A DNA stretch of 64,000 nucleotides from Bacillus sp. T3 (GTDB lineage Bacteria; Bacillota; Bacilli; Bacillales; Cytobacillaceae): NCBI RefSeq assembly GCF_033449965.1, contig NZ_CP137761.1, positions 1,798,001 through 1,862,000 of the forward strand, written 5' to 3'. Made by a program: the position numbers and the translations under genes. Numbering within the stretch: position 1 is the first letter of the stretch; every line of letters starts with the position of its first letter. Below the pieces are notes generated by a model, which did no database searches, had not been told where the DNA came from, and saw only the letters and a program-made list of their open reading frames with translations. Of this stretch, positions 1 through 8,380 are shown piece after piece.

Positions 1-430
1 TGATAGAAAAAAGTGCAATAAGATTTAAGCATAGATAGTATATCCCTTCAAACCAAAAGGTCCACTTTTTGAATTCTGCTATGTTTAATCGAATTGAAAT
101 AAAGCTAATAATTAGCAAAATCAATACGGAAGAAATCAGGATAATTGCCTTCATGGTAAGTGAACGATTTTTTATAAAGAGATTTAAGTGTAATACGATA
201 AGAATAGGGATAATAATATTGCGATTAAATAAGTATGCTGTGTACGGTATCCATTTTTCTTGTACAGAAATTAATTTCAATTCATCGTTTATTATCCATG
301 AAAAATTAATACTTATGATAAGTATTATTAAAAAAATAAAAGTGTTTTGGACAATATTTAACTCTTTCTTTATAACGGTAAATATGGATATTCCAAGCCA
401 GGATAGGAAAAAGAAAACTGCAAGTTCCAT
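1..430 (-). CDS. Hypothetical multi-pass membrane protein, partial
   Basis: The reading frame is open from an ATG at 430 leftwards off the window edge, so the C-terminus is missing. GGAGGG lies four bases upstream of this ATG; an in-frame ATG at 442 has no ribosome site. The 143 visible residues are almost entirely hydrophobic helices separated by short Lys/Asn-rich loops, about four membrane segments, beginning MELAVFFFLSWLGISIF. I do not recognise a family with confidence. The pattern loosely recalls small Bacillus membrane proteins of the CBO0543 type, but that is a guess. The two open frames that overlap it (69-479 on plus, 306-488 on minus) have no ribosome sites and are shadows. Confidence 0.6.
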   Translation of the reverse strand, partial: MELAVFFFLSWLGISIFTVIKKELNIVQNTFIFLIILIISINFSWIINDELKLISVQEKWIPYTAYLFNRNIIIPILIVLHLNLFIKNRSLTMKAIILISSVLILLIISFISIRLNIAEFKKWTFWFEGIYYLCLNLIALFSI

Positions 431-712
431 AAAGCCCTCCATTGATGATTTTATTTCTAGTATGGCACCTAAACGATAACTGATTCACAAGTATTCCATA
501 TTTAGAACAATAAATAGAGTAAGGTGTTTATTCAGTTTCGGGGTGTTTGTAGAAGAACCATTAATCGATCATAAAGTGCATACCATATCTTGGTTAACCC
601 AGATAAGGGCTCTTATCCAAGGATAAACGCTCATTTTACGTATTAATAATTGGACCCACGAGATATTTATGGTTTTGTATATGATAAATAAAAATGAAAC
701 AAGGAGAATAGT

Positions 713-1216
713 ATGTTATTTCGAGAGATTGTACCGAAGGAACTGGAATATGTTTATAAAATGGGCTATAAGGAGTGGCCGAAAGGGAGAACCTTTGAGC
801 GATATGTCGAAGAAAATAAAAAAGAGGATGAATTTGGCAGTCGATATGTCTATGTCGATAAAGAAAACAATATTATTGGTTCACTCATTGTTCTGTCTCT
901 GAAGATCAAAGTTGTAGATAAGATTGTTCCTCTTTTTGGGCTTGGTTCTATCGTTATAAACTCCGATTATCGTGGGCTAGGTTACGGGAACGAAATGATC
1001 AAAGAGTGTTTATTTCATATTGAACATAATTGCAGCGAGCCCATTTTTATGCTTTTTAGCGATATAAACCATATGTTTTATTGTCAGCTAGGTTTTAAAG
1101 AACTTCCCGAAAATTTGCAACGATATCCCAAATCCGTTTGTATGGTACGCTGCCGTGATGCGGATTACAAACTGGTTTCAAGCCTGTCAATTGATCATAT
1201 TCCGAAATATTTTTAA
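713..1216 (+). CDS. GNAT family N-acetyltransferase
   Basis: A 167-residue protein with AAGGAG six bases before the ATG. The centre carries the GNAT acetyl-CoA binding signature: a hydrophobic beta-strand (LGSIVIN) followed by YRGLGYGNEMI, which fits the R/Q-x-x-G-x-G/A pyrophosphate loop, then a helix. This family transfers an acetyl group from acetyl-CoA to an amine; the substrate cannot be read from sequence. It is a single gene, convergent with the HxlR regulator downstream, with a hairpin repeat between them. Length is typical of single-domain GNAT enzymes. Family assignment is firm, function is not. Confidence 0.85.
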   Translation: MLFREIVPKELEYVYKMGYKEWPKGRTFERYVEENKKEDEFGSRYVYVDKENNIIGSLIVLSLKIKVVDKIVPLFGLGSIVINSDYRGLGYGNEMIKECLFHIEHNCSEPIFMLFSDINHMFYCQLGFKELPENLQRYPKSVCMVRCRDADYKLVSSLSIDHIPKYF

Positions 1217-1277
1217 GAAAAGCCTATTATTAATAGGAAGATTTTAATGTTAGTTTTTCAATTATAGGACGCGAAAA

Positions 1278-1328
1278 TGCCAAGAAAATGGACTGTTAAT
1301 GTCAGCAGTTCATTTTCTTGGCATTTTA
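1278..1328. repeat. Hairpin repeat, CAAGAAAATGGACTG family, copy A
   Basis: An inverted repeat of about 18 bp with one mismatch (left arm from 1278, right arm ending 1323) around a short loop, followed by TTTTAT. It lies between convergent genes and could act as a bidirectional terminator. Related sequence occurs at 16047-16099 and as a half copy at 12645-12667, so it belongs to a dispersed intergenic repeat family. Confidence 0.6.
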
Positions 1329-1415
1329 TAAATTTATAGAGCAGGTTATTTATGATTAACCATCAACATAATTGAAAAGCTAAAGCTAAAGGCCATTAAA
1401 GGCTTTAGCATTTTC

Positions 1416-1757
1416 TTAATCCTTTATATTTTTTCCCCATTCTCCCATACTATCTAGGATAGGGATAAAGCTTTTCCCTATAGGTGTTAGCGAATATTCT
1501 ACCTTTGGAGGGATTTCTTTATATACTTCTCTATGAACCATTTGGTCTTCTTCCAATTCTCTCAACTGACGTGTCAATATTCCTTTTGAAATATCAGGTA
1601 GCAACCTTTGCAGTTCATTAAATCTTCTTGTCTGTCTGCTTAAATGCCATAGGATGATGATTTTCCATTTTCCTGCAATTATGTCTTGAGTTTCTGTAAC
1701 TGGACAAACCTCTATTTGTTCTTTAGGGGGGTCACTAAATCGACTTCGTGCCATCAT
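1416..1757 (-). CDS. HxlR (DUF24) family transcriptional regulator
   Basis: A 113-residue winged-helix protein with the HxlR pattern: GKWKIIILWHL, RFNELQR, ISKGILTRQLRELE and VEYSLTPIG. Members often sense quinones, diamide or hypochlorite through a conserved N-terminal cysteine, and Cys18 (EVCPVTE) is in that position. Two adjacent ATG codons (1757, 1754) both suit the GAGAGG ribosome site. It is transcribed divergently from a flavodoxin-fold NAD(P)H oxidoreductase, the arrangement seen for redox-sensing DUF24 regulators such as YodB and HypR with their target reductases. A perfect palindrome between the genes is the likely operator. The regulator-target pairing is inferred from context. Confidence 0.88.
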   Translation of the reverse strand: MMARSRFSDPPKEQIEVCPVTETQDIIAGKWKIIILWHLSRQTRRFNELQRLLPDISKGILTRQLRELEEDQMVHREVYKEIPPKVEYSLTPIGKSFIPILDSMGEWGKNIKD

Positions 1758-1804
1758 AAATACCTCTCTTCCTTAATGGTACTATTTTTGTGACTATGTT
1801 ATAA

Positions 1805-1820
1805 AAAAGTAACTACTTTT
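1805..1820. promoter_or_regulatory. Candidate HxlR operator palindrome
   Basis: AAAAGTAACTACTTTT is a perfect 7-bp inverted repeat with a 2-bp centre, in the 141-bp region between the divergent HxlR gene and the oxidoreductase gene. Its symmetry and its GTA...TAC core fit dimer binding by a DUF24 regulator. Direct binding is inferred. Confidence 0.5.
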
Positions 1821-1898
1821 AAAAATAAGTCTAATACTATAATATTTGATTTGATTCGATAGTCAAAATAAAAATATTAATACTTGGAGGTATTTGAA

Positions 1899-2483
1899 AT
1901 GAAACATCTAATTGTTTATGCACATCCAAACCCTGAAAGTTTAAACCATGCTATTTTAGATACAACGATTAATACAATAAAGAAAAATGGTCACGAAGTT
2001 GTTGTCCGTGATTTATATGCACTTGATTTTCAACCTGTACTGAAACCAGAAGATACAGAAGCTATGAAAGCAGGAAAAACTCCTGATGATATTAAAACAG
2101 AACAAGAATTTATCACTGAAGCAGACGTCATAACATTTATTTATCCTATTTGGTGGACTGGTCTTCCAGCCATTATTAAAGGGTATGTAGACCGAGTGTT
2201 TGCATTTGGGTTTGCTTATTCTGCTGGACCAGAAGGTATAGTTAAACTATTAGAAGGTAAAAAAGGTTTTATCATCAATACACATGGTACTCCTAATGAG
2301 ATTTACGATGAAATTGGTATGACAGCAGGTTTGAAAGCCACTTCTGACATTGGAATATGGGATTTTACTGGAGTTGAACCTGTGGAACACTTACTATTCG
2401 GAAGTATTGGATACCTTAATGAAGATGCATATAAAGGTATGTTAAAGAAAGTGGAAGATACAATTAATTCTCATTTCTCATAA
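1899..2483 (+). CDS. NAD(P)H dehydrogenase (quinone), flavodoxin-fold
   Basis: A 194-residue protein starting MKHLIVYAHPNPESLNHAI, the phosphate-binding start of the NQO1/MdaB-type flavodoxin fold that binds FAD or FMN. The motifs YPIWWTGLPAIIKGYVDRVFAFGFAY and the GTPNEIY loop are characteristic. Such enzymes reduce quinones by two electrons with NAD(P)H. The start is placed at the ATG at 1899, eight bases after GGAGG, rather than at an upstream TTG that would overlap that ribosome site. The divergent HxlR regulator suggests quinone or electrophile stress control. A decayed C-terminal copy of the same family lies at 52934-53058. Confidence 0.88.
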   Translation: MKHLIVYAHPNPESLNHAILDTTINTIKKNGHEVVVRDLYALDFQPVLKPEDTEAMKAGKTPDDIKTEQEFITEADVITFIYPIWWTGLPAIIKGYVDRVFAFGFAYSAGPEGIVKLLEGKKGFIINTHGTPNEIYDEIGMTAGLKATSDIGIWDFTGVEPVEHLLFGSIGYLNEDAYKGMLKKVEDTINSHFS

Positions 2484-2495
2484 ACAACTATTGAA

Positions 2496-2527
2496 AAGGG
2501 CTGCTCATAACTGGGCAGTCTTTTATT
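2496..2527 (+). terminator. Rho-independent terminator after the quinone reductase
   Basis: Seven-pair stem (2498-2504 with 2515-2521, containing G-T pairs) followed by TTTT, 13 bases after the stop codon. Confidence 0.6.
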
Positions 2528-2692
2528 ATTTTTAAAACTGTTCATTCCACTAACTGGGCGCTTTTCCTGTAGCAAGGATTAGCGCTTTTTCATTTTTGCG
2601 GATGAAAAGTTTAACAAATCATTTGAAAAATTGAAAAGTTAAACCTATTAATTCCTTTAAAATGGAAATATATTGATTAAGAGGTGACCGAA

Positions 2693-3508
2693 ATGATCTC
2701 ACATCGATTACTTACTCACGATACAATCATCGAACTGTTGCCCCCCATTAGTCCAGATCAGGATTTACTTTTTTATAGTTATTTAGTTCAACGAAGGGAA
2801 AAAGCCCTATTTATTTGCCAATTCGTTGAAGAAAATCTGACTGCCATATTAGCTTATTTTAGCGAACTTTCCTTCCCTGCTTTTTCCTTTTTCAGACTTG
2901 AAGAAAATAACATCTTTTTTCCAGAACTCGTTTCGTTTACAAGAGAAACTCTCAATCTTGATGAAAAAGCTGTTTGTGGCACGATTCTCAGTCAAAAGGA
3001 TCTTGAACTTTTTCAATCCTTTGGACTTATTAGAGGAACTCCTCAACGTTTTTTAATAATGAAGCATCAGGATGACTCGAAACTCCTTGATTCACACATA
3101 ACGGAAAAGGTGAGGGAAAATGAATTTTCTAAGGTTATTGATTTTCTACATAAGGGTGGAATGAGGTTTTTTACTAAGAGCGAGTTAGAATATTGTCCTT
3201 TTCTTGGAGTTAGGGAAGGGGAAGATTTTGTTTCTGTCGGTGGGTATCATTTTTATGACTCTAAGCTAGTGGAACTAGGGAACATTGTTACCAGGTTAGA
3301 TTGCAGAGGAAGGGGATTAGCTAAGCACATAACAAGTGAATTGACACACCTCGGTAAAAAACTTTCACCAGATGTCTATCTGGGTGTATTGGCAGATAAT
3401 CTGCCCGCTGTTCAGGTTTATGAAGGCTTGGGGTATGGGATTACAGCGGTGTTATCTATTGTCAATTTTACCTTGTCTAGTACCCTTACTTGTAGTAATT
3501 CATATTGA
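2693..3508 (+). CDS. GNAT family N-acetyltransferase with FR47-like C-terminal domain
   Basis: 271 residues. GAGGTGA precedes the ATG at 2693 by six bases; an upstream GTG start would overlap that site. The C-terminal 100 residues hold the acetyl-CoA fold: VGGYHFYDSKLVELGNIVT, then CRGRGLAKHITSEL for the pyrophosphate loop, then YLGVLADNLPAVQVYEGLGY, whose asparagine, proline and final aromatic are typical of GNAT enzymes. The N-terminal half is a less conserved domain as in FR47-like proteins. The substrate is unknown. The gene's upstream region and first 22 or so codons recur at 17251-17406 as a decayed copy. Confidence 0.8.
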   Translation: MISHRLLTHDTIIELLPPISPDQDLLFYSYLVQRREKALFICQFVEENLTAILAYFSELSFPAFSFFRLEENNIFFPELVSFTRETLNLDEKAVCGTILSQKDLELFQSFGLIRGTPQRFLIMKHQDDSKLLDSHITEKVRENEFSKVIDFLHKGGMRFFTKSELEYCPFLGVREGEDFVSVGGYHFYDSKLVELGNIVTRLDCRGRGLAKHITSELTHLGKKLSPDVYLGVLADNLPAVQVYEGLGYGITAVLSIVNFTLSSTLTCSNSY

Positions 3509-3587
3509 ACTAGAGGGGTAGGTTTGTGAAAGATTTGCTTATTTTTCATTTCGGACAATGGTACATTTTAGGAAAGGGGTGAGGTAA

Positions 3588-3847
3588 ATTAGTCTTATTC
3601 TTTTTGCTTTCATTCACATACTCATAGGTTTAGCATTAATATACTTTTATCGTAAATTACCAAAAGCGATAACTACTTTTGCTTTTGTTTTTCTTTCTAT
3701 GAGTTTTATTTATTGGGGAGTCGTTTAGAGGGAGCTTATGGAGTTGTTCAAGCAAACAATGTGAATGTTGACCAAAATGGCAACCGTAAGCCCCTCCATT
3801 TATGGATGGGTGAGCGTCAGAAGGCAAATAACCCGAAGTTCGTATGA
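3588..3847 (+). pseudogene. Remnant of a small membrane protein gene, frameshifted
   Basis: From 3588 a frame encodes about 46 hydrophobic residues (ILFAFIHILIGLALIYFYRK and onwards) and stops at 3728. Adding one T in the TTATTGGGG run near 3713 would continue into LEGAYGVVQANNVNVD and then, across a 51-bp mobile-element scar, into ANNPKFV and a stop at 3847. No good ATG is visible: GGGGTGAGG precedes an ATT codon. I read it as the remains of one gene of about 85 codons. The identity of the ancestor is unknown, and the joining of the two frames is inference. Confidence 0.35.
3773..3823 (+). mobile_element. 51-bp hybrid of IS605-type left and right ends
   Basis: The first 21 bases match, with few differences, the left end of the complete IS at 29529. 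The rest, a bulged-T hairpin plus GTGAGCGTCAGAAG, matches the right end at 31740. Both copies follow TGAC. It behaves like a full-length IS that lost everything between its two near-identical subterminal hairpins, or a minimal non-autonomous derivative. It adds exactly 17 codons without a stop to the surrounding frame. Confidence 0.65.
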
Positions 3848-4241
3848 AAGTCTGCCGTTACGGGCGAGACGAGATAACTCTTTTGCTAAGATGACACCAA
3901 AGATTCCCGCCTTTCCGTCTGGACAAGAATTACCATTCTTAATTCTTAGATATAAAGTCTGGGTCAGTGAAGTAAGAAAAAAGGCAAGAACTCATGTTTA
4001 GGAGGACCAGGCTCGGGTACTGATTTTGGTACTGGTTTAGGAGGATCAGGCATTTGCGGCCTTACCTTTATCCATTGTATCTGCATTATTAATAGGAAAC
4101 TTTAGAATTTTATTCTTAACTATAATAATTTATATATAGTAATTTGGGCGTTTCTAAAGCGCCTATTATCTATTCACAAATAGTTGATTGTACCTGGAGC
4201 GAGGTTAGATAAACTAGTAAAAATGAAATTAGGTAATATTA
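3848..4241. other. Intergenic, no gene supported
   Basis: Holds short glycine-rich stretches in one frame (around 4005-4050) and a small inverted repeat GGGCGTTTCTAAAGCGCC at about 4145-4163, but nothing with a ribosome site or a recognisable product. Confidence 0.4.
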
Positions 4242-5690
4242 TTACTCACTGATTTTTAAATTTAAAAATTTGTTTATTTTTTCGACATGTGTCCCTATTG
4301 GATAGTGTTTGTATAAACTGCTTGCTAATCGAATAGGATCACCAAAAAAGTATCGTTCATACTGGGTTTGCCTTGTACCAAACGAGCTCATTGTCAGGTC
4401 CCATGCTAAACGAAAAATTCTAACTCTGTCTTTAGCATTCCTATTCGTCCCTTGTAGGTACTTATCTAAATCCTCGCTTATTTTTGAATTAAAGTCCTTT
4501 TCAGTAGGTAATGAAACCATGCCGCTTGCCCCAATTATTTGGATAATCTCGCTGAAGCGGGGATATATTCTCGGAAAGATGTTACTCGCGACTTGTAGAG
4601 AGACAATACTAGGGCGCATAATGCCCCACTGATCTATTTCCGCATCATTTTCTGACTTCACCAATAGTGCTTTCATTGTTTCAAGACCGATGATGATTTC
4701 GGAAAGTTTTTCTTGTATATGTTGGTACTCACCAACATTAATCGTTTCAACCAGAAGCTGAGCAACGCCTAACATAAATTCTGTTTTAACAATTTGCCGA
4801 GTTATTACTTGATGATAGGCAAAAGCATAAAACGAACTATTATTTATTAAATCAAAGACTGCCTCAACATTATCGTAAACAAATACACAATCCCATGGAA
4901 CCAGTACGTTGTCAAAGACAATAATGGTATCCATTTCTTCATATCTGGAACTCAGGGGATGGTTAAAAGCTGATATTCCTCCGACAAATGATTCCCTGCA
5001 AATAAATCTTAAACCTTTTGTATTAGACGGGATGGAAAAAGCAAATGCTTCGGCACTATCCATAAATCCAGATGTGGAAATAACAAATACTTCATCTGTT
5101 AAACCACCTTGTGTAGCCAGGAGGCGAGCACCTTTAATGACCAGTCCATCTTTATTTCTATCTATAACCCTGGCTGTGATGGGCTCGTCAGATAATCCCA
5201 AATTAAACTGTGAACGATTGACTTGTGGAGTAATAAATGTATGTGTAAATGAAAGGTCTTTTTCCATTGCCTTTTGATATAATCTTTTAATATTTTCAGG
5301 AAAACAGTTTTCTCTGTCTTCTAATAATGGGTAAGACGATGCAAAGCTCATTATAGCTGTATTCATATAGTCTGGACTTCTTCCCATTAAACCATTAGTA
5401 AATCCAGCCCATTGTTCAATCATCTTTCTTCTTCTTATCAAATCTTCTTTTGTTTTTGGTTGTAAATAGGAGAGTCCAATAGGTTCTCCGTAATCTGGTA
5501 AAAGGAAAGTCATGTCATTTTTTAGTACCGGATCATTTTGTAAATCATAGAGGGAAGCTTTGCTCTCAAGAACCCCTTTAAATGCGGGATGCTCGGAAAT
5601 TTTCCCTATAATTTTATCACCGTCAAGCCAAATTTTATTTTCCAATTTATCGATACGCTCGATAAATTCCCTACCGTTAATGATTCCCAT
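4242..5690 (-). CDS. HpaB/YoaI-type flavin-dependent 4-hydroxyphenylacetate 3-monooxygenase
   Basis: 482 residues, the usual size for the oxygenase component of two-component FADH2-dependent aromatic hydroxylases. Recognisable blocks: RSPDYMN near residue 105, FTHTFITPQVNRSQ near 150, LLATQGGLTDEVFVIS, FDNVLVPWDCVFVYDN in the middle and IIGASGMVSLPTEKDF near the C-terminus. The family fold is that of acyl-CoA dehydrogenases. The start is set at ATG 5690, eleven bases after AAGGAG; a GTG at 5702 overlaps that site. B. subtilis YoaI is the likely nearest relative. No flavin reductase (HpaC) gene is adjacent, so reduced flavin must come from elsewhere. The substrate (a phenol) is inferred from the family. 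Confidence 0.85.
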   Translation of the reverse strand: MGIINGREFIERIDKLENKIWLDGDKIIGKISEHPAFKGVLESKASLYDLQNDPVLKNDMTFLLPDYGEPIGLSYLQPKTKEDLIRRRKMIEQWAGFTNGLMGRSPDYMNTAIMSFASSYPLLEDRENCFPENIKRLYQKAMEKDLSFTHTFITPQVNRSQFNLGLSDEPITARVIDRNKDGLVIKGARLLATQGGLTDEVFVISTSGFMDSAEAFAFSIPSNTKGLRFICRESFVGGISAFNHPLSSRYEEMDTIIVFDNVLVPWDCVFVYDNVEAVFDLINNSSFYAFAYHQVITRQIVKTEFMLGVAQLLVETINVGEYQHIQEKLSEIIIGLETMKALLVKSENDAEIDQWGIMRPSIVSLQVASNIFPRIYPRFSEIIQIIGASGMVSLPTEKDFNSKISEDLDKYLQGTNRNAKDRVRIFRLAWDLTMSSFGTRQTQYERYFFGDPIRLASSLYKHYPIGTHVEKINKFLNLKISE

Positions 5691-6114
5691 TTCGGTCTGC
5701 ACTCCTTCGGGTCAGCATCCTTAAAATCTAATTAAGTTAATGTTATTTTATGGATATATTAAATGCTTGTTCCTATTGGAAAAGCCTTGTTTTAAAATGG
5801 GGGTAAGTACCATGACAATATTTGGATGGGGATACATTTGAAGGCGACTCAGCCAATTTCTTAAAGTTATTAAATTTCAAATCATAGAACTAAGAAGTAA
5901 AATGAAGAACTATATTAATATTATGGTTTATTTATAGATGTAGCTCATGAACGCTGTCGTTTGTCGTGAATGTAGGTCTTTCAAACGGATGAGGTTACGA
6001 AGCAAATCGAAGAATAGCTGTTTTTAATTGATTCAAAGAAAATTGGCAAAAATCAGCTATGAGGAGTTTATGGCGTTACCTAGGTTGTTAAAAAAGAATT
6101 ATTTTACTAATTTT

Positions 6115-6167
6115 AAATGTACCCTATAGTAAGACTTTTATTATGTAACAATTTATAGGGTACATTT
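6115..6167. repeat. 14-bp inverted repeat in a gene-free stretch
   Basis: AAATGTACCCTATA at 6115-6128 pairs with 6154-6167 around a 25-base loop, followed by TT. It could terminate the membrane-protein pair read leftwards. The rest of 5691-6248 shows no supportable gene. Confidence 0.5.
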
Positions 6168-6248
6168 TTACTTTCAGATGAGCTATTTAAATACAAGCTG
6201 CTTTGTTAATTTAATAGTTACCATGGACTTGAGCGAACAATCGCTCTC

Positions 6249-6692
6249 TCATATTCCTGTCCCAGTGTATTGGAGCTGTTCCTTATTATCATTATTTTCT
6301 TTCTTTTTGTTTACAACACTCTTAAATGAACCCCAAGCGATACACAATGTAATCATAAATATGACGAGTGTAAATACTGCATGAATAGCACCGAGCCAAC
6401 CGTATGTAGTATAGTATTGGAAGTTGATAATAAAGAATAACACAAAGCTCAAAAATCTATATAACTTATGAATTTCACCAATATTACCAATAACAAACAT
6501 AATGACTGGAATAAACTCCATTATGTATACTAAGTCTTTGTGTAATTCCCAAAGTCCACCATCAAAAAAAATAGCTAAACCCGCTAATGAAATTTGGGTG
6601 AACAGCCCAAGCAAAAGAATCCATGATAACAGTATAAATAAAGTTCGTGAGTGTTTTTGTATCTTATTCTTAGTTCTCTGACTCATTTTCAT
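6249..6692 (-). CDS. DUF6220-like four-helix membrane protein, paralogue 1
   Basis: 147 residues with four predicted membrane helices and a charged C-terminal tail ending QLQYTGTGI. GGAGGGGAG lies five bases before the ATG. The pattern (a Q...LAGLAIFFDGGLW segment in helix one, a conserved His in ELHKDL, then YYTTYGWLGAIHAVFTLVIFM) resembles DUF6220 membrane proteins of unknown function. The next gene upstream is a paralogue of identical length with about 60 percent visible identity, so the pair arose by tandem duplication. No function can be assigned. Confidence 0.75.
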   Translation of the reverse strand: MKMSQRTKNKIQKHSRTLFILLSWILLLGLFTQISLAGLAIFFDGGLWELHKDLVYIMEFIPVIMFVIGNIGEIHKLYRFLSFVLFFIINFQYYTTYGWLGAIHAVFTLVIFMITLCIAWGSFKSVVNKKKENNDNKEQLQYTGTGI

Positions 6693-6761
6693 TAAAACTC
6701 CCCTCCATTTCTACATTTAAAAAATTAGGCCACTTATGGACTCGTGTCATGAATCCCTATT

Positions 6762-7205
6762 TCATATTTCTGTACCAGTGTATTGGAGCTGCTGCTTATT
6801 TTCATTATTTTCTTTCTTGTTGTTTACGACAATCTGATATGAACCCCACGCAACATATAATGAAATCATAAATAATACGATTGCAAATGATGCATGAATC
6901 GCACCAAGCCAACCGTAATTAGTATAGTATTGGATTTGGATAAAAAAGAATAACAAGAAGCTCAATGCATTATACAATTTAGGGATCCTACCCATATTAC
7001 CAAAAATAAACATAATGGCTGGAATAACCTTAATTACATTCATAATAGTTCTGTGTTTTTGCCACAGTCCACCATCAACAAAAACAGCTAAGCATGCTAA
7101 AACAACTTGTGTAACGATCCCAAGCAAAAGCATCAATGCCAACAGGAAAAATAAGGTTCGAGAGAATTTTTGAATCTTAAACTTAGTTTTTTTTTCCATT
7201 CCCAT
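6762..7205 (-). CDS. DUF6220-like four-helix membrane protein, paralogue 2
   Basis: Starts at ATG 7205, which GGAGGGGAA precedes; a longer frame to 7241 would include that ribosome site. The protein is then 147 residues, exactly the length of its downstream paralogue, and ends QLQYTGTEI. Four helices, with GLWQKHRTIMNVIKVIPAIM and YYTNYGWLGAIHASFAIVLFM matching the sister protein. The 5' leaders of both genes are also similar, so the duplication included the translation signals. The two are probably co-transcribed. Function unknown. Confidence 0.75.
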   Translation of the reverse strand: MGMEKKTKFKIQKFSRTLFFLLALMLLLGIVTQVVLACLAVFVDGGLWQKHRTIMNVIKVIPAIMFIFGNMGRIPKLYNALSFLLFFFIQIQYYTNYGWLGAIHASFAIVLFMISLYVAWGSYQIVVNNKKENNENKQQLQYTGTEI

Positions 7206-7512
7206 TAAAAATTCCCCTCCATTTCTAATTTCAAATTGCATACGTATAAGCTGTTTCTCTGGTACTTATGTAATGTTTTTTTGTAGTAAAAATTACCTAC
7301 ATAATAAAAATATCAAGAAATTGTGCAGAAAGTATGAATTTTCTATGTCTTTAAGCGTATTTTATCCTGTGAAACCGCCAAAATATATGCACAACTGAGT
7401 AGAAAGAAAAAAGACCTTTGTCATTTGGCAGTGGTCATGAATTGTATTAATGAATACTAATTTGTTTATAATGTTTACGCTTTAACTAATTTCCAAATTC
7501 CTTGGATTCCAT

Positions 7513-7640
7513 GATTAATATTGATGGCAAAAACACAATGGAGGATTGTAAAGAGGGTGGGTATGAGCGAAACATAGTACTTAAAGATGAACCTGGTCCT
7601 TGTGTATTCTTATTTTTGGAGAATAGATTCATTTTGAAGA
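7513..7640 (+). pseudogene. Degraded DUF3139-family gene fragment
   Basis: One frame reads INIDGKNTMEDCKEGGYE, NIVLKDEPGP and beyond, closely similar in DNA to 14483-14590 inside the DUF3139 gene at 14338. Neither a start codon nor the N-terminal membrane helix is present, and the frame breaks after about 40 codons. The rest of 7206-7679 holds nothing else I can support. Confidence 0.6.
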
Positions 7641-7679
7641 TGATAGATAATAAATTTTTACACATAAGGAGATAAGACT

Positions 7680-8132
7680 ATGACAAAAAACAAATTACTA
7701 AGAATGGACAATGTCGGCATCGTTGTAGAATCCCTTGATGACGCAATCTCTTTCTTCGAGGAGATTGGCTTGAACCTCGAAGGGCGAGCCACTGTCCAGG
7801 GTGAATGGGCTGGTCGTGTAACCGGATTGGGCTCTCAGTGCGTAGAGATTGCGATGATGGTTACCCCGGATGGCCATAGCCGACTTGAACTTTCACGATT
7901 TCTCACCCCACCTACTGTATCCGATCACCGGACCGCTCCTGTAAACGCCCTCGGTTATCTACGCGTCATGTTCACCGTTGAAGACATTGACGAATTGCTA
8001 TCCAGACTCACTAAGCATGGTGCTGAGGTTGTTGGCGAAGTGGTTCAATACGAGGACTCGTATCGGCTCTGCTACGTTCGTGGAACCGAAGGACTTCTAA
8101 TCGGTTTGGCGCAACAACTTGGTAACAAATAA
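7680..8132 (+). CDS. VOC family (glyoxalase/bleomycin resistance-type) protein
   Basis: 150 residues, AAGGAGA seven bases before the ATG. Two beta-alpha-beta-beta-beta modules typical of the vicinal oxygen chelate fold: residues 8-70 (MDNVGIVVESLDDAISFFEEIGL) and 85-145 (LRVMFTVEDIDELLSRLTKHGAEVVGEV). Members include glyoxalases, extradiol dioxygenases and drug-binding proteins; the activity here is not readable. The gene is noticeably more GC-rich than its AT-rich neighbours and is flanked by remnants and repeats, which hints at acquisition from another Firmicute. Confidence 0.85.
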   Translation: MTKNKLLRMDNVGIVVESLDDAISFFEEIGLNLEGRATVQGEWAGRVTGLGSQCVEIAMMVTPDGHSRLELSRFLTPPTVSDHRTAPVNALGYLRVMFTVEDIDELLSRLTKHGAEVVGEVVQYEDSYRLCYVRGTEGLLIGLAQQLGNK

Positions 8133-8204
8133 GTATGTAACGTCATCAAACAAAGCATTCAGCTTTGTAAAACTAGTTCCGGTCAACTCTTTTGTGGTCT
8201 GTGA

Positions 8205-8380
8205 GATTTTCCACTTTGGCCGATAAAATTGGAAATAAGGTCGATAAAACCAAAAATAGGGCCGATAAGCTGGACCGGTCATCTCTTTAGTGTGTGACAT
8301 CCTCCACATTGACCGATAAAATTGGAAAAGCGACCGATAAATTTTATGAAGCGACCGATAAAAATTCAAAGCGACCACTC
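8205..8380. repeat. Cluster of CCGATAAA-type short repeats
   Basis: At least six copies of a CCGATAAA or TCGATAAA core, several followed by ATTGGAAA, within 175 bases at irregular spacing. On the minus strand they create a spurious frame rich in FYRS/FYRP. The remaining 8133-8826 holds only the terminator below and AT-rich sequence. Confidence 0.6.

Noticed and set aside
69..479. 136-codon plus-strand frame at the left edge
   Set aside because: It is antisense to the hydrophobic minus-strand frame that has a proper GGAGGG ribosome site.
3765..4001. 78-codon frame over the hybrid IS end
   Set aside because: It has no ribosome site, begins inside the hybrid flank and its product is compositionally random; the other frame gives a coherent in-frame insertion.
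8097..8378. 93-codon minus frame rich in FYRS/FYRP
   Set aside because: It is created by the CCGATAAA repeats and overlaps the end of the VOC gene; no ribosome site.
8205..8380. Possible CRISPR array
   Set aside because: Repeats are too short, spacers uneven, and no cas genes are present in the window.
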